From the NCBI GenBank assembly GCA_016795035.1, contig JAEUIT010000003.1, forward strand, positions 1-64,000: a stretch of DNA of 64,000 nt. The letters run 5' to 3'. The notes beneath the pieces are model-generated. The model searched no databases, was not told the DNA's origin, and saw only the letters and a program-made list of their open reading frames with translations. Positions 28,348-35,991 of this stretch are shown in pieces (the first letter of the stretch is position 1; the number at the start of each line of letters is the position of its first letter). The position numbers and the translations under genes are program-made. This DNA comes from Phycisphaerae bacterium. Lineage in GTDB: Bacteria > Planctomycetota > Phycisphaerae > Phycisphaerales > SM1A02.

Positions 28348-29049
28348 TCACGCAATCGCGCCGTCGACCAAGGCCACGCGTCGATCCGCCTGCGCCGCAA
28401 TCGTCGGATCGTGCGTGACCATCACGATGGTCAAGCCCTTCCGATGCAGGTCGCGCACGACGTCGAGGATTTCCTGGCCGGTCTTCGCGTCGAGGTTGCC
28501 GGTCGGTTCGTCGGCGAGGAGCACCTGCGGATCGTTCACGAGCGCCCGCGCGATCGCGACGCGCTGGCGCTCGCCGCCCGAGAGTTCGTTCGGGCGGTGA
28601 TGCAGGCGATGGCCGAGGCCGAACGCGCCGAGAAGTTCGTTCGCGCGGCGACGGATCGCGCGGGCGCCGAGCCATCCGAACGGCGAGCGGCCGACCATCG
28701 CGGGAAGCGTCGCGTTGTCGACGACCGAGAGTTCGGGCAGGAGGTGATAGAACTGGAAGACGAAGCCGACCTTCCGGTTGCGGTAGCGGTTCGTCGCCCC
28801 GGGCCCGAGCGAACTCACGATCTGGCCTTCGAAGAGGACGGTGCCGCCGTCGAGACGGTCGGGCTGATCGAGGCCGCCGAGGAGGTGCAGGAGCGTGCTC
28901 TTCCCCGACCCCGACGAGCCGACGACCGCGACCCATTCGCCGGCTGCAACGTCGAGCGAGGCGCCCTTCAGGACCGGCACGTTCACGCGGCCGAGGCGAT
29001 ACGTCTTGCGGAGGCCGCGCCCGGAGAGGAGTGGTGTCGTCTCACTCAT
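28348..29049 (-). CDS. lolD: ABC transporter ATP-binding protein, LolD type
   Basis: ATPase of a MacB/LolCDE-type transporter that extracts lipoproteins from the inner membrane. The 233-aa protein has Walker [10 protein letters not shown] (residues 44-52), Q-loop [17 protein letters not shown], signature [15 protein letters not shown] and Walker [15 protein letters not shown] at 29049 lies inside the 3' end of the permease gene (8-bp overlap), so the two are translated together. Lipoprotein export is inferred from the family and from the several lipoproteins here; an export role for another substrate cannot be excluded. Confidence 0.88.
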   Translation of the reverse strand: MSETTPLLSGRGLRKTYRLGRVNVPVLKGASLDVAAGEWVAVVGSSGSGKSTLLHLLGGLDQPDRLDGGTVLFEGQIVSSLGPGATNRYRNRKVGFVFQFYHLLPELSVVDNATLPAMVGRSPFGWLGARAIRRRANELLGAFGLGHRLHHRPNELSGGERQRVAIARALVNDPQVLLADEPTGNLDAKTGQEILDVVRDLHRKGLTIVMVTHDPTIAAQADRRVALVDGAIA

Positions 29050-30697
29050 AGCGGAGGCTCCGGACGGGGTCGGTGTCGGCGGCCTTCGCGGCGGGGACTG
29101 CGGCGCCGATCACGCTGAAGAGCGTGGCGAACGCCATCGTCAGGAGCGCGTTGGCGAGATCGAGCTGGCTGGGAATGCGGCTGAAGTAGTAGACCCGCGG
29201 ATCCCAGATCGTGAAGCCGCCGGTCTGGCGGAGATAGTTGAAGAGGAAGGCGAGCCCGCCCAGGATCACGGCGACGATGAGCCAGAGGAGCGTGTAGAGG
29301 ACCGAGCCGCGCCGCGCCGAGTAGACGGCCGCAAGGATCGCGGCGAACGCGGCCGCGGCGGCGGCGAAGGCGATCGCGGCCGGCGGCGGCTGTCCCATCG
29401 CGGTGTGGATCTCGTTGATGTGGCCGACGACGAGCGCCGCGAGGCCGAGGCCGACGCCCGAGCCGAGGACGCCGATGACGAGTCCGTAGGCGAGGAAGAT
29501 CGCGAGGATGCCCACCCGCCCCGCACCGACCGAGCGGAGGATGCCGATGTCGCGCGTCTTCTCGGCGACGATCGCCCAGAAGATCGCGAGGACAAGTCCG
29601 GCGCACACGACGTAGATCAGGGAGAAGAGCGTGCGCATGAGGGCGCGTTCCTTCTCGACCGGGCCGATGAGCGATTCGAGTCGCTCTTCCCAGGTCTTCA
29701 CCTCAATGCCTGCGGGCACGATGACCTGCGCCTTGAGCACCGCGGGATCGCTGGCCTTCGCCGCGAGGAATTCGTCGACGACCGGCGCGATGCGGTCCTT
29801 GAGGACGTTCGGATCGACGCCCTCCTTCGCGCGGACGAGGATCGTCGTCGCCCGCGCCGGCTTGACGCCGAGCACGGTGCCGTCGACCGGATCCCGCTGC
29901 GTCGACTCGTCGAGGCTGAGCATCTTCTGGAGTTCGGCGAGCCCGACGAGCACGCGGTTGTTGTCGAACTGGAAGACGCCGGTGCGGAACTCGTTCACGA
30001 TCCGCATCGAGGTGCGGTTCTCCGCCTTGAGGGTGCCGCCGCTCGTCACCGGGACGACGGTGAGCGAGACGTTCTGCCCGACCATCCAGTAGTCGGGGTT
30101 CTGCGGGGCTCCGAAGCGCGGCGCGGTGCGGTAGCTGCCGTCGCGCTGCCGTTGGTTGAAGGGCGAGATCTCGATGCCGAGCACCATGCCCGGGGCGCCT
30201 TCCGGGGAGCGCATCTCCATCGCCTGGTCGAGCGCGTCGAAGGAGCGGTCGAGGCGCGGGTCGTCGGACGCGAGCGTCGGCATGAGCTCGTCGTCGGGGT
30301 ACTGCCAGTACAGCATCCGCTTGTAGTCGACGACGCGTTGCAGCCGCGTGGGATCGATGCCCCAGATCGAGAGCATCTCGACGCGGTTGCCGCCGCGCAC
30401 GCCGTAGGGCATCGAGACGAGGCCGAAGGTCTCGACCACCGGGGCCGCGGCTTCGACGCCGTCGACCTTCTCGATCGCGGTGATGAGCTCTTCGTAGTAG
30501 GGGATGCCGACGAGGTCGTGCGAGACGATGACATCGCCGACGAGCGTGCGGCCGGAACTCCGCAGCATGTCGAGGAAGCCCGTCATGACGCTGACGACGA
30601 CGATGACGAGCGTCACGCAGAGTGCCACGGCCGCGACCGCGATCAGCGGAATGATGCGCGACGTCAGGTAGCGGAATACGAGCAGTGCTTGGTACAT
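29042..30697 (-). CDS. ABC transporter permease, LolC/LolE (FtsX) type
   Basis: Membrane subunit of the Lol-type transporter, 551 aa. It has one N-terminal membrane segment (IIPLIAVAAVALCVTLVIVVVSVMTG), a long periplasmic MacB-like domain, then three or more C-terminal segments of the FtsX domain and the family ending [16 protein letters not shown]. It is longer than E. coli LolC (399 aa) because the periplasmic part is bigger. Only one permease gene is present, so the transporter may work as a homodimer with LolD. ATG at 30697. Confidence 0.88.
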   Translation of the reverse strand: MYQALLVFRYLTSRIIPLIAVAAVALCVTLVIVVVSVMTGFLDMLRSSGRTLVGDVIVSHDLVGIPYYEELITAIEKVDGVEAAAPVVETFGLVSMPYGVRGGNRVEMLSIWGIDPTRLQRVVDYKRMLYWQYPDDELMPTLASDDPRLDRSFDALDQAMEMRSPEGAPGMVLGIEISPFNQRQRDGSYRTAPRFGAPQNPDYWMVGQNVSLTVVPVTSGGTLKAENRTSMRIVNEFRTGVFQFDNNRVLVGLAELQKMLSLDESTQRDPVDGTVLGVKPARATTILVRAKEGVDPNVLKDRIAPVVDEFLAAKASDPAVLKAQVIVPAGIEVKTWEERLESLIGPVEKERALMRTLFSLIYVVCAGLVLAIFWAIVAEKTRDIGILRSVGAGRVGILAIFLAYGLVIGVLGSGVGLGLAALVVGHINEIHTAMGQPPPAAIAFAAAAAAFAAILAAVYSARRGSVLYTLLWLIVAVILGGLAFLFNYLRQTGGFTIWDPRVYYFSRIPSQLDLANALLTMAFATLFSVIGAAVPAAKAADTDPVRSLRYE

Positions 30698-30755
30698 CAG
30701 CGCAGGCCGATCGAAGTGGGGCGAGGATGGTACGAGATCGACCTCACGGCGACGC

Positions 30756-31418
30756 TCAGTCCGTCGTGGCCTGGGTGGCGAACTCGGCCACGAGACTGCG
30801 CGGACAGCCGATGTCGATCACTCGCCAAGTACCGAGCCACGCCTTGGCGTGGGGAGCCCGGCACGCGGGTCGAGCGGCAATCGTGATGGCGGTGACCGTC
30901 GCGCGAACGGCCTCGCCGAGAGGCAGCCCAGTGTCGGCGTCGAGGCCGGACGGAATATCGACCGCCAGCACCTCCGAGGGCGAAGCATTGATGGCCTGAA
31001 TCGCCGCGAGTGCGGCACCCTCGACGGGCCGGTCGAGCCCGCTGCCGAAGACCGCGTCGATGATCAGGTCGGGGGCGGCGGCGAGCGCGTCAAGATCGAC
31101 GCGCGGCATGCCCATCAGGAAGGCGACGCGCTCGTTGGTGGCGGCGTCGCTTCCCTCGCGCGGCGAGCCGACCGGGATGATCGACACCACCGCGCCGGCA
31201 TTCTGGAGGTGCCGCGCGATCGCGTAGCCGTCGCCGCCGTTGTTGCCCGGCCCGCAGACGACGACGACGCGGGCGCCGCTGGCGTCGCCGAGCATGCCGC
31301 GGGCGAGCGCGCTGATCCCGATCGCGGCATTCTCCATGAGAACGATGCCGGGGATCGCATACCTCTCCTGCGCGGCCCGGTCGAGCGCTCGAGCGGCCGC
31401 GGTCGTCAATGTGCGCAT
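30756..31418 (-). CDS. nnrE: NAD(P)H-hydrate epimerase
   Basis: Repairs damaged nicotinamide cofactors by epimerising R-NAD(P)HX to the S form. The 220-aa protein is the YjeF N-terminal domain alone, with GPGNNGGDGYAIARHL (about residues 60-75), DAVFGSGLDRPVEG and VDIPSGLDADTG. The dehydratase domain (NnrD) that is fused in E. coli is missing and must be encoded elsewhere. ATG at 31418 (MRTLTTAAARALD). Divergent from the glycosyltransferase gene; located 58 bases after the start of the Lol permease gene on the same strand. Confidence 0.9.
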   Translation of the reverse strand: MRTLTTAAARALDRAAQERYAIPGIVLMENAAIGISALARGMLGDASGARVVVVCGPGNNGGDGYAIARHLQNAGAVVSIIPVGSPREGSDAATNERVAFLMGMPRVDLDALAAAPDLIIDAVFGSGLDRPVEGAALAAIQAINASPSEVLAVDIPSGLDADTGLPLGEAVRATVTAITIAARPACRAPHAKAWLGTWRVIDIGCPRSLVAEFATQATTD

Positions 31419-31566
31419 GGATTCTTCCGAGAGAGCGGGGCAGCCTCGCGGCCGCCGTCGCGCTCGGCTCAAGCGCGGTGTTAGGCACGTCGCCGCCCCC
31501 GGGCTCGGGTCGGGATTGTCGCAGGTTCAACGGCGTTGTGGCGACTCACTACACTCCCCGGCTTCC

Positions 31567-32754
31567 ATGCCCGTCACCGCCTGGCTATTCGTCGCGCTCG
31601 CCGCCATCCCGGCGGGCTATTGGGCGGTCGTCGGGCTTCGGCTCCTCTCGCTCTTTCCGCGCATTCCCACGATCCGCGACGGGCTCGCGATGGCGGCCGA
31701 CCTGCGCGAGTGGCCGCGGGTCTCGATCGTGGTTCCGGCCCACAACGAGGAGCGCGTGATCGAAGCGTGCGCGGCGAGCCTTCTCGCGAGCGACTATCCG
31801 TCGCTCGAGGTCATCGTCGTCCTCGACCGCTGCACCGACCGCACGCTCGAACTCCTGCGGCCCCATGCGGCGCGCGATCCTCGTCTGACGATCGTCGAGA
31901 ATGGCGCCTGTCCGCCCGACTGGGCGGGAAAGTGCAACGCGGCCCGGGTCGGCGCCGAGCGGGCGACGGGGGATCTCCTCCTCTTTACCGACGCCGACGT
32001 GCAGTTCGCCCCCGAGCTCGTCCGCGCCGCGGTGGGCATGCTCGTCGCCGACGACCGCGGGCTCCTCTCGCTCCTGCCGAGCCTCGTCCACGAGGCGTGG
32101 TACGAGCGCGTGGTGCAGCCGGTCGCGGGCATGACGCTCCTCCGGATGTATCCGATCGACAAGGTCAATCGCGACGAGCGCTCGCGGCCCTTCGCAAACG
32201 GACAGTTCCTCCTCTTCAAGCGATCGACGTACGAGAAGGTCGGCGGCCACGCCGCGACGAAGGACGATCTTCTCGAGGACATCGCCTTTGCACGGCTCGT
32301 CGACGCCGCCGGCGAGCGCGTGGGCATCGCCGTCGCCGAGGATCTCCTCGTCGTCCACATGTATCCCTCCTTCCGCGCGATGCGCGAAGGGTGGAAGCGC
32401 ATCTTCATCGAGGCGTGCAAGCGGAAGATCGGACGCCTGCGCGGCAACGCGCTCCGGGTCTTGGCCTCGGGCGTCTTGGCGCCGGTCGCGCAGGCCGGCG
32501 CGATCTATCACGGCGTGGCCGAAGGCGGCTGGATCCTCTGGCTCGCGGTCGCCGTCGTCGCGATCGGCGTCGTGCTGCAGCTCGTGGCGCTCGGCGCGAT
32601 CTACAAGAAGTCGCGCGCCCCGTTGAGCGGCGTGCCGTTTTTCCCGCTCGGCAGCGCGATCGTCGCCTGGGCGCTCTGGTCGGGCGCCGGCGACCTCGCC
32701 GCGCGCCGCCCGGTGCGCTGGGGCGGACGGCAGTATGTGCTTGAGCCGAGATAG
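31567..32754 (+). CDS. Membrane-bound family 2 glycosyltransferase
   Basis: A 395-aa inverting GT-A glycosyltransferase with one N-terminal and about three C-terminal membrane segments. Motifs: VSIVVPAHNEERVIEAC near residue 55, DRCTDRTLELL, the DxD-type FTDADVQFAPE near residue 140, and an acceptor-site EDI (DDLLEDIAFARLV). The stretch LLSLLPSLVHEAWYERVVQP and ANGQFLLFKRSTYEKVGGH resembles carotenoid glucosyltransferases of the CruC/CrtQ kind, so a lipid or carotenoid acceptor is possible but unproven. ATG at 31567. Confidence 0.85.
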   Translation: MPVTAWLFVALAAIPAGYWAVVGLRLLSLFPRIPTIRDGLAMAADLREWPRVSIVVPAHNEERVIEACAASLLASDYPSLEVIVVLDRCTDRTLELLRPHAARDPRLTIVENGACPPDWAGKCNAARVGAERATGDLLLFTDADVQFAPELVRAAVGMLVADDRGLLSLLPSLVHEAWYERVVQPVAGMTLLRMYPIDKVNRDERSRPFANGQFLLFKRSTYEKVGGHAATKDDLLEDIAFARLVDAAGERVGIAVAEDLLVVHMYPSFRAMREGWKRIFIEACKRKIGRLRGNALRVLASGVLAPVAQAGAIYHGVAEGGWILWLAVAVVAIGVVLQLVALGAIYKKSRAPLSGVPFFPLGSAIVAWALWSGAGDLAARRPVRWGGRQYVLEPR

Positions 32755-32760
32755 GTGCGG

Positions 32761-32891
32761 AAGGAGTCAGGAGTCAGGAGTGAGGAGTCAGTGGTCAACG
32801 CGCGGCCGAGGTCGCGAGTGCTTTCTCACTGGCTCCTGACTCCTCACTCCTGACTCCTTCATGTTCGATCCTTTATCCTTGCTCCTCTTCC
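32761..32891. repeat. Heptamer-arm hairpin element 6 (GGAGTCA type), composite
   Basis: The left arm 32761-32793 consists of four GGAGTCA-like units and pairs with the right arm 32827-32859 at 30 of 33 positions. A further pyrimidine tract follows (GATCCTTTATCCTTGCTCC, 32867-32885) resembling the right arm of the GGATCAA-type elements 2 and 9 without a partner. The tract runs up to the ATG of surE at 32892. Confidence 0.85.
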
Positions 32892-33686
32892 ATGCTCCGC
32901 ATCCTCCTCACGAACGACGACGGCATCACCGCGCCCGGCATTCAGGCGCTTCACTCCGCGTTGCAGGGGCTCGGCGAGATCGTCGTCGTCGCTCCCGCGT
33001 CGGCGCAGAGCGCGATGAGCCACAAGATCACCTTCCACACGCCGCTGATGACGCGCGAAGTGCAGGTGAACCCGACCATGCGGGGCATCGCGATCGAAGG
33101 GTCGCCCGCCGACTGCGTGAAGGTCGCGTGCCGCGCGATCTGGCCCGAACGCTACGGCGAAGGGTCGCGTCCCGACCTCGTCATCAGCGGCATGAATGAC
33201 GGCGCGAACGTCGGCATCAACGTGATCTACTCCGGCACGGTCGCGGCGGCGGTCGAGAGCGCTTTCCTCGGCGTGCCCGCGATCGCCGTGAGCCTGCACT
33301 ACGGCCGCGCGACGCGCACCAACTTCGACCGCGCCGCGGTCATCGGCCGCTTGGCGATCGACCAAGTCCTGAAGTACGAGATCGACGCCCACTCCGTCAT
33401 CAACATCAACGTGCCGCGGATCGAAGCGGCCGACGCGCCGATGCCTCCGATCAAGGTCGTCTCGATGAACACCGCGGCCGGCGCCGACGGCTACGAACGC
33501 CGCGTCGGCCCCGGCGGCCAGATCTACTACTGGTCGAAGGGAAGCGGCATGGACTTCGTCTACGCGCGGCCCGGCACCGACGTCGAGGCGCTCGCCGAAC
33601 ACTGCGTGACAGTGACGCCCTTGAGCTACGACCTCACCGACCACGGTCGGCTCGAGGTCTGGCGCGAGCGACTGACGCCTCGCTAG
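32892..33686 (+). CDS. surE: 5'/3'-nucleotidase SurE
   Basis: Metal-dependent phosphatase acting on nucleoside monophosphates and polyphosphate. The 264-aa protein starts MLRILLTNDDGITAPGI with metal ligands Asp9-Asp10, has Ser40 in APASAQSAMSH, then GSPADCVKVA and VISGMNDGANVGINVIYSGTVAAA, all diagnostic. Length is normal. ATG at 32892 directly follows the composite repeat, with no clear Shine-Dalgarno sequence. It may be read through from the glycosyltransferase gene or have its own promoter inside the repeat. Confidence 0.95.
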   Translation: MLRILLTNDDGITAPGIQALHSALQGLGEIVVVAPASAQSAMSHKITFHTPLMTREVQVNPTMRGIAIEGSPADCVKVACRAIWPERYGEGSRPDLVISGMNDGANVGINVIYSGTVAAAVESAFLGVPAIAVSLHYGRATRTNFDRAAVIGRLAIDQVLKYEIDAHSVININVPRIEAADAPMPPIKVVSMNTAAGADGYERRVGPGGQIYYWSKGSGMDFVYARPGTDVEALAEHCVTVTPLSYDLTDHGRLEVWRERLTPR

Positions 33687-33708
33687 AGGAGCGCCACGCC
33701 AACGCCCC

Positions 33709-33729
33709 GCGGCCGAGTGCGTCGGCCGC
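33709..33729. terminator. 8-bp stem-loop between convergent surE and TonB-like genes
   Basis: GCGGCCGA (33709-33716) and TCGGCCGC (33722-33729) pair perfectly around five bases. Being symmetric and between two gene ends it could terminate both, but there is no T-run. Confidence 0.5.
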
Positions 33730-33760
33730 TACGCGTGTTCGTGAACTGCTCGAGCGCAGC

Positions 33761-35467
33761 TCACTGGACGAGGATGAGCCGAAGCTTGATCGTCAGCGTG
33801 TCGCCCGACTTGAGCTTCGTGAGCGGCTTGCCGCTCGCGCGCCAGCCGAGGACCGCATCGCGGATCGGGCCGTCGATGTCTTCGTGACCGCTCGAGCGGA
33901 TGAAGGTCATCCCGGTCGCCTTGCCTTCGCCGTCGAAGGCGATGGCGACGACCGGATTGCGTGGACGCACGGTCACCATCGTGAGCGTCGTGAAGCGCGG
34001 CTTGCGCGTCTTGATCTCAAGGCCCTGCGACGCGATCGGGCGACCGTTCCGCCACTGGTTCGGCGGCACCGACTGAATCGAGGTCGGGTCGGACTCGCGA
34101 TCGGAGATGTCGCCTTGGCCGACGGGATCGGGCGCCCGCGGACCGGCAGGGGCTGCGGCGGCGGGCTGCGACGGCGCGGCGCCGGCGGGCTCGTCCTTCT
34201 TCATCGGCGGCGCGTCGCCACTCTCCGTTGCAGGCTCCTCGGTCGGTTCGCTCATCGAGGACGTGCTCTCTGGCACGGGCGGCGCCGCCGGCTGCTCAGG
34301 CGGCGCGGTCGTCGAATCGGGAAGCGGGGGACCGAAAGGCTCCACCGGCGTGGGCGACGGATCGGGAGTCGGCTCTGGTGCCGGTTCCGGTGTCGGTTCC
34401 GGTTTCGGTTCTGGTTGGGGCTCTGGATTGGGTTCCGGTTGGGGTTCTGGCTTCGGTTCTGGTTTCGGTTCTGGGTTCGGCTCCGGCGCCGGGTCCGGCG
34501 TTGGCTCTGGCTTCGGCTCTGGTTTCGGCTCTGGCGCGGGATCGGGCACCGGAACCGGAGTCGGTTCGGGCTTCGGCTCGGGCGCGGGATTCGGCGTGGG
34601 TTCGGGCTTGGGCTCGGGCTTCGGCTCGGGGACGGGCTCGGGCTTCGGTTCTGGCTTCGGTTCTGGCTTCGGCTCGGGCTTCGGCTCCGGCTTCGGTTCT
34701 GGCAGCGGCGTCGGCTCGGGTGCCGGATGGGACAGCGGATCGGGCGGCGTCGCGGCCGGCGGCGCGTCGGGCGTCGGGGTCGGCGTGGGTGCGGGAAGCG
34801 GTTCGGCGGTCGGCGGGGGAGTCGGCGCCGGCGCGGCTGCCGGCATCGGGGCGGGTGCTGCGTCGGGGCGCGCCGCGGTGGCGGGCGTCGGCGCGCCGGT
34901 CGACTCGATCGGATCGGGTCCGGCCGGTCCCTGCGTCGGCTCGTTCGCACGACCGGCGTCGCCCGCGGCCACGAGACGGAGCGCGGGCTGATCGTTCACG
35001 GCTTGCGCCGCGAAGTGCTCCTCGTACTCGTTGAAGCCCATCCAGTTGATGCTCGTCTTGTCGCTGTCGGCGATGCCGAGCTTGACCTCGGCCTCGCGGG
35101 CAAGACGCTCCGCCTCTTCGCGAAGGCGCTCGAGCTCGCGCTGCCGTTCGCGTTCGAGCTCCTCGAGCTTCGCACGCTCTTCCTCCGTGAGCTCCGAGCC
35201 CGACTGCGGCGCAAGCACATTCGCCGCGTGGTCGGCGCTCAGGGCCCGCAGGATCCGCGCCGGAAGCTCGGGCACGAGGAGCGACACGTGGATGCCGAGC
35301 GACACCGCGACGGCTGCAACGAGGAGAATCGCGGTGTCGTTTCCCTCCCGCGCGGGCGCCGGAAGGGCCAACACCGCGGCCCACTTCGGATCAGGGCGCG
35401 TCGACCGACCGCGGCTCTTCGGGCCGCGGTTCTTCGCGAGAGGGGCGTTGGTGCGACGCGTGGTCAC
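33761..35467 (-). CDS. TonB-like energy-transducing protein with a long Pro-Glu-Lys repeat
   Basis: A 568-aa protein with one N-terminal membrane segment ([20 protein letters not shown], about residues 46-65), a coiled-coil-like Glu/Arg stretch (about 90-130), a long periplasmic EPKPEP-type repeat (about residues 240-370) and a C-terminal TonB-like domain ending [25 protein letters not shown]. This is the TonB plan: the repeat spans the periplasm and the C-domain touches outer-membrane receptors. ExbB/ExbD are not adjacent. GTG at 35467 is the start. The gene carries hexanucleotide-like tandem DNA repeats at about 34365-34720, which makes its length prone to change. Confidence 0.78.
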   Translation of the reverse strand: MTTRRTNAPLAKNRGPKSRGRSTRPDPKWAAVLALPAPAREGNDTAILLVAAVAVSLGIHVSLLVPELPARILRALSADHAANVLAPQSGSELTEEERAKLEELERERQRELERLREEAERLAREAEVKLGIADSDKTSINWMGFNEYEEHFAAQAVNDQPALRLVAAGDAGRANEPTQGPAGPDPIESTGAPTPATAARPDAAPAPMPAAAPAPTPPPTAEPLPAPTPTPTPDAPPAATPPDPLSHPAPEPTPLPEPKPEPKPEPKPEPKPEPKPEPVPEPKPEPKPEPTPNPAPEPKPEPTPVPVPDPAPEPKPEPKPEPTPDPAPEPNPEPKPEPKPEPQPEPNPEPQPEPKPEPTPEPAPEPTPDPSPTPVEPFGPPLPDSTTAPPEQPAAPPVPESTSSMSEPTEEPATESGDAPPMKKDEPAGAAPSQPAAAAPAGPRAPDPVGQGDISDRESDPTSIQSVPPNQWRNGRPIASQGLEIKTRKPRFTTLTMVTVRPRNPVVAIAFDGEGKATGMTFIRSSGHEDIDGPIRDAVLGWRASGKPLTKLKSGDTLTIKLRLILVQ

Positions 35468-35571
35468 CGGAGTCGTGACGTCCGCGGCGGGACTTCGCTC
35501 GGACGTTCCTCAGTCGTGATAGGTGGTTGGCCGGGGCGAAGGGGCCCGGAAGGTCGAACACGGCGCGAGAT

Positions 35572-35913
35572 TCAGCCCTCGATCTGTATCGACGCAAGCG
35601 AGGTCGCGACGTCGGGCGTGCACTGGAAAAGCTTGTCGAGGCCCGCGAGCATCAGCACGCTCCAGACGGTGTCGCGCACGCCGCAGATCCGCATCGACTT
35701 GCCGACGCTCGCCAAGCGCTTGCGAAGGCGAAGCAACTGGGCGATGTTCGACGAGTTCAGGTAGCTCACGCGCGTCATGTCGAGGACGACCGACGGCTCC
35801 AAGCCCTGCTCGTCGTCGAGAAGCCGCCAGATCGCGGCGGCGTCCTCCGAGAATTGAGGCTCGTCACCGAACTCGACGATCGCGATGTCGTCCGACCAGC
35901 GTTGCACGGGCAT
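35572..35913 (-). CDS. STAS domain protein (anti-sigma factor antagonist type)
   Basis: A 113-aa single-domain protein. SVVLDMTRVSYLNSSNIAQLLRLRKRL is the STAS phosphorylation-site region, with Ser-Ser where SpoIIAA-type proteins carry the regulatory Ser. Such proteins are switched by partner kinases of the RsbW/SpoIIAB type, none of which is nearby. ATG at 35913 (MPVQRWSDDIAIVEF) is chosen; the frame continues upstream without similarity. It lies 78 bases downstream of gyrA, possibly in the same transcript. Confidence 0.82.
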   Translation of the reverse strand: MPVQRWSDDIAIVEFGDEPQFSEDAAAIWRLLDDEQGLEPSVVLDMTRVSYLNSSNIAQLLRLRKRLASVGKSMRICGVRDTVWSVLMLAGLDKLFQCTPDVATSLASIQIEG

Positions 35914-35991
35914 ATGCCGGGAAACGTACCAAAAGCCATTCTGAGGATGCGCCCGGACGCCCAGGGACACGCGGTGCCCGTGCACCCTCCG

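Noticed and set aside
31470..31500. Integron attC site around GTTAGGC
   Set aside because: Only the GTTRRRY end is present; no RYYYAAC partner with folding arms was found within 130 bases, and no integrase gene is in the window.
32761..32859. CRISPR array
   Set aside because: The units are 7 bp, adjacent without spacers, and the second half is the reverse complement of the first; no cas genes are present.
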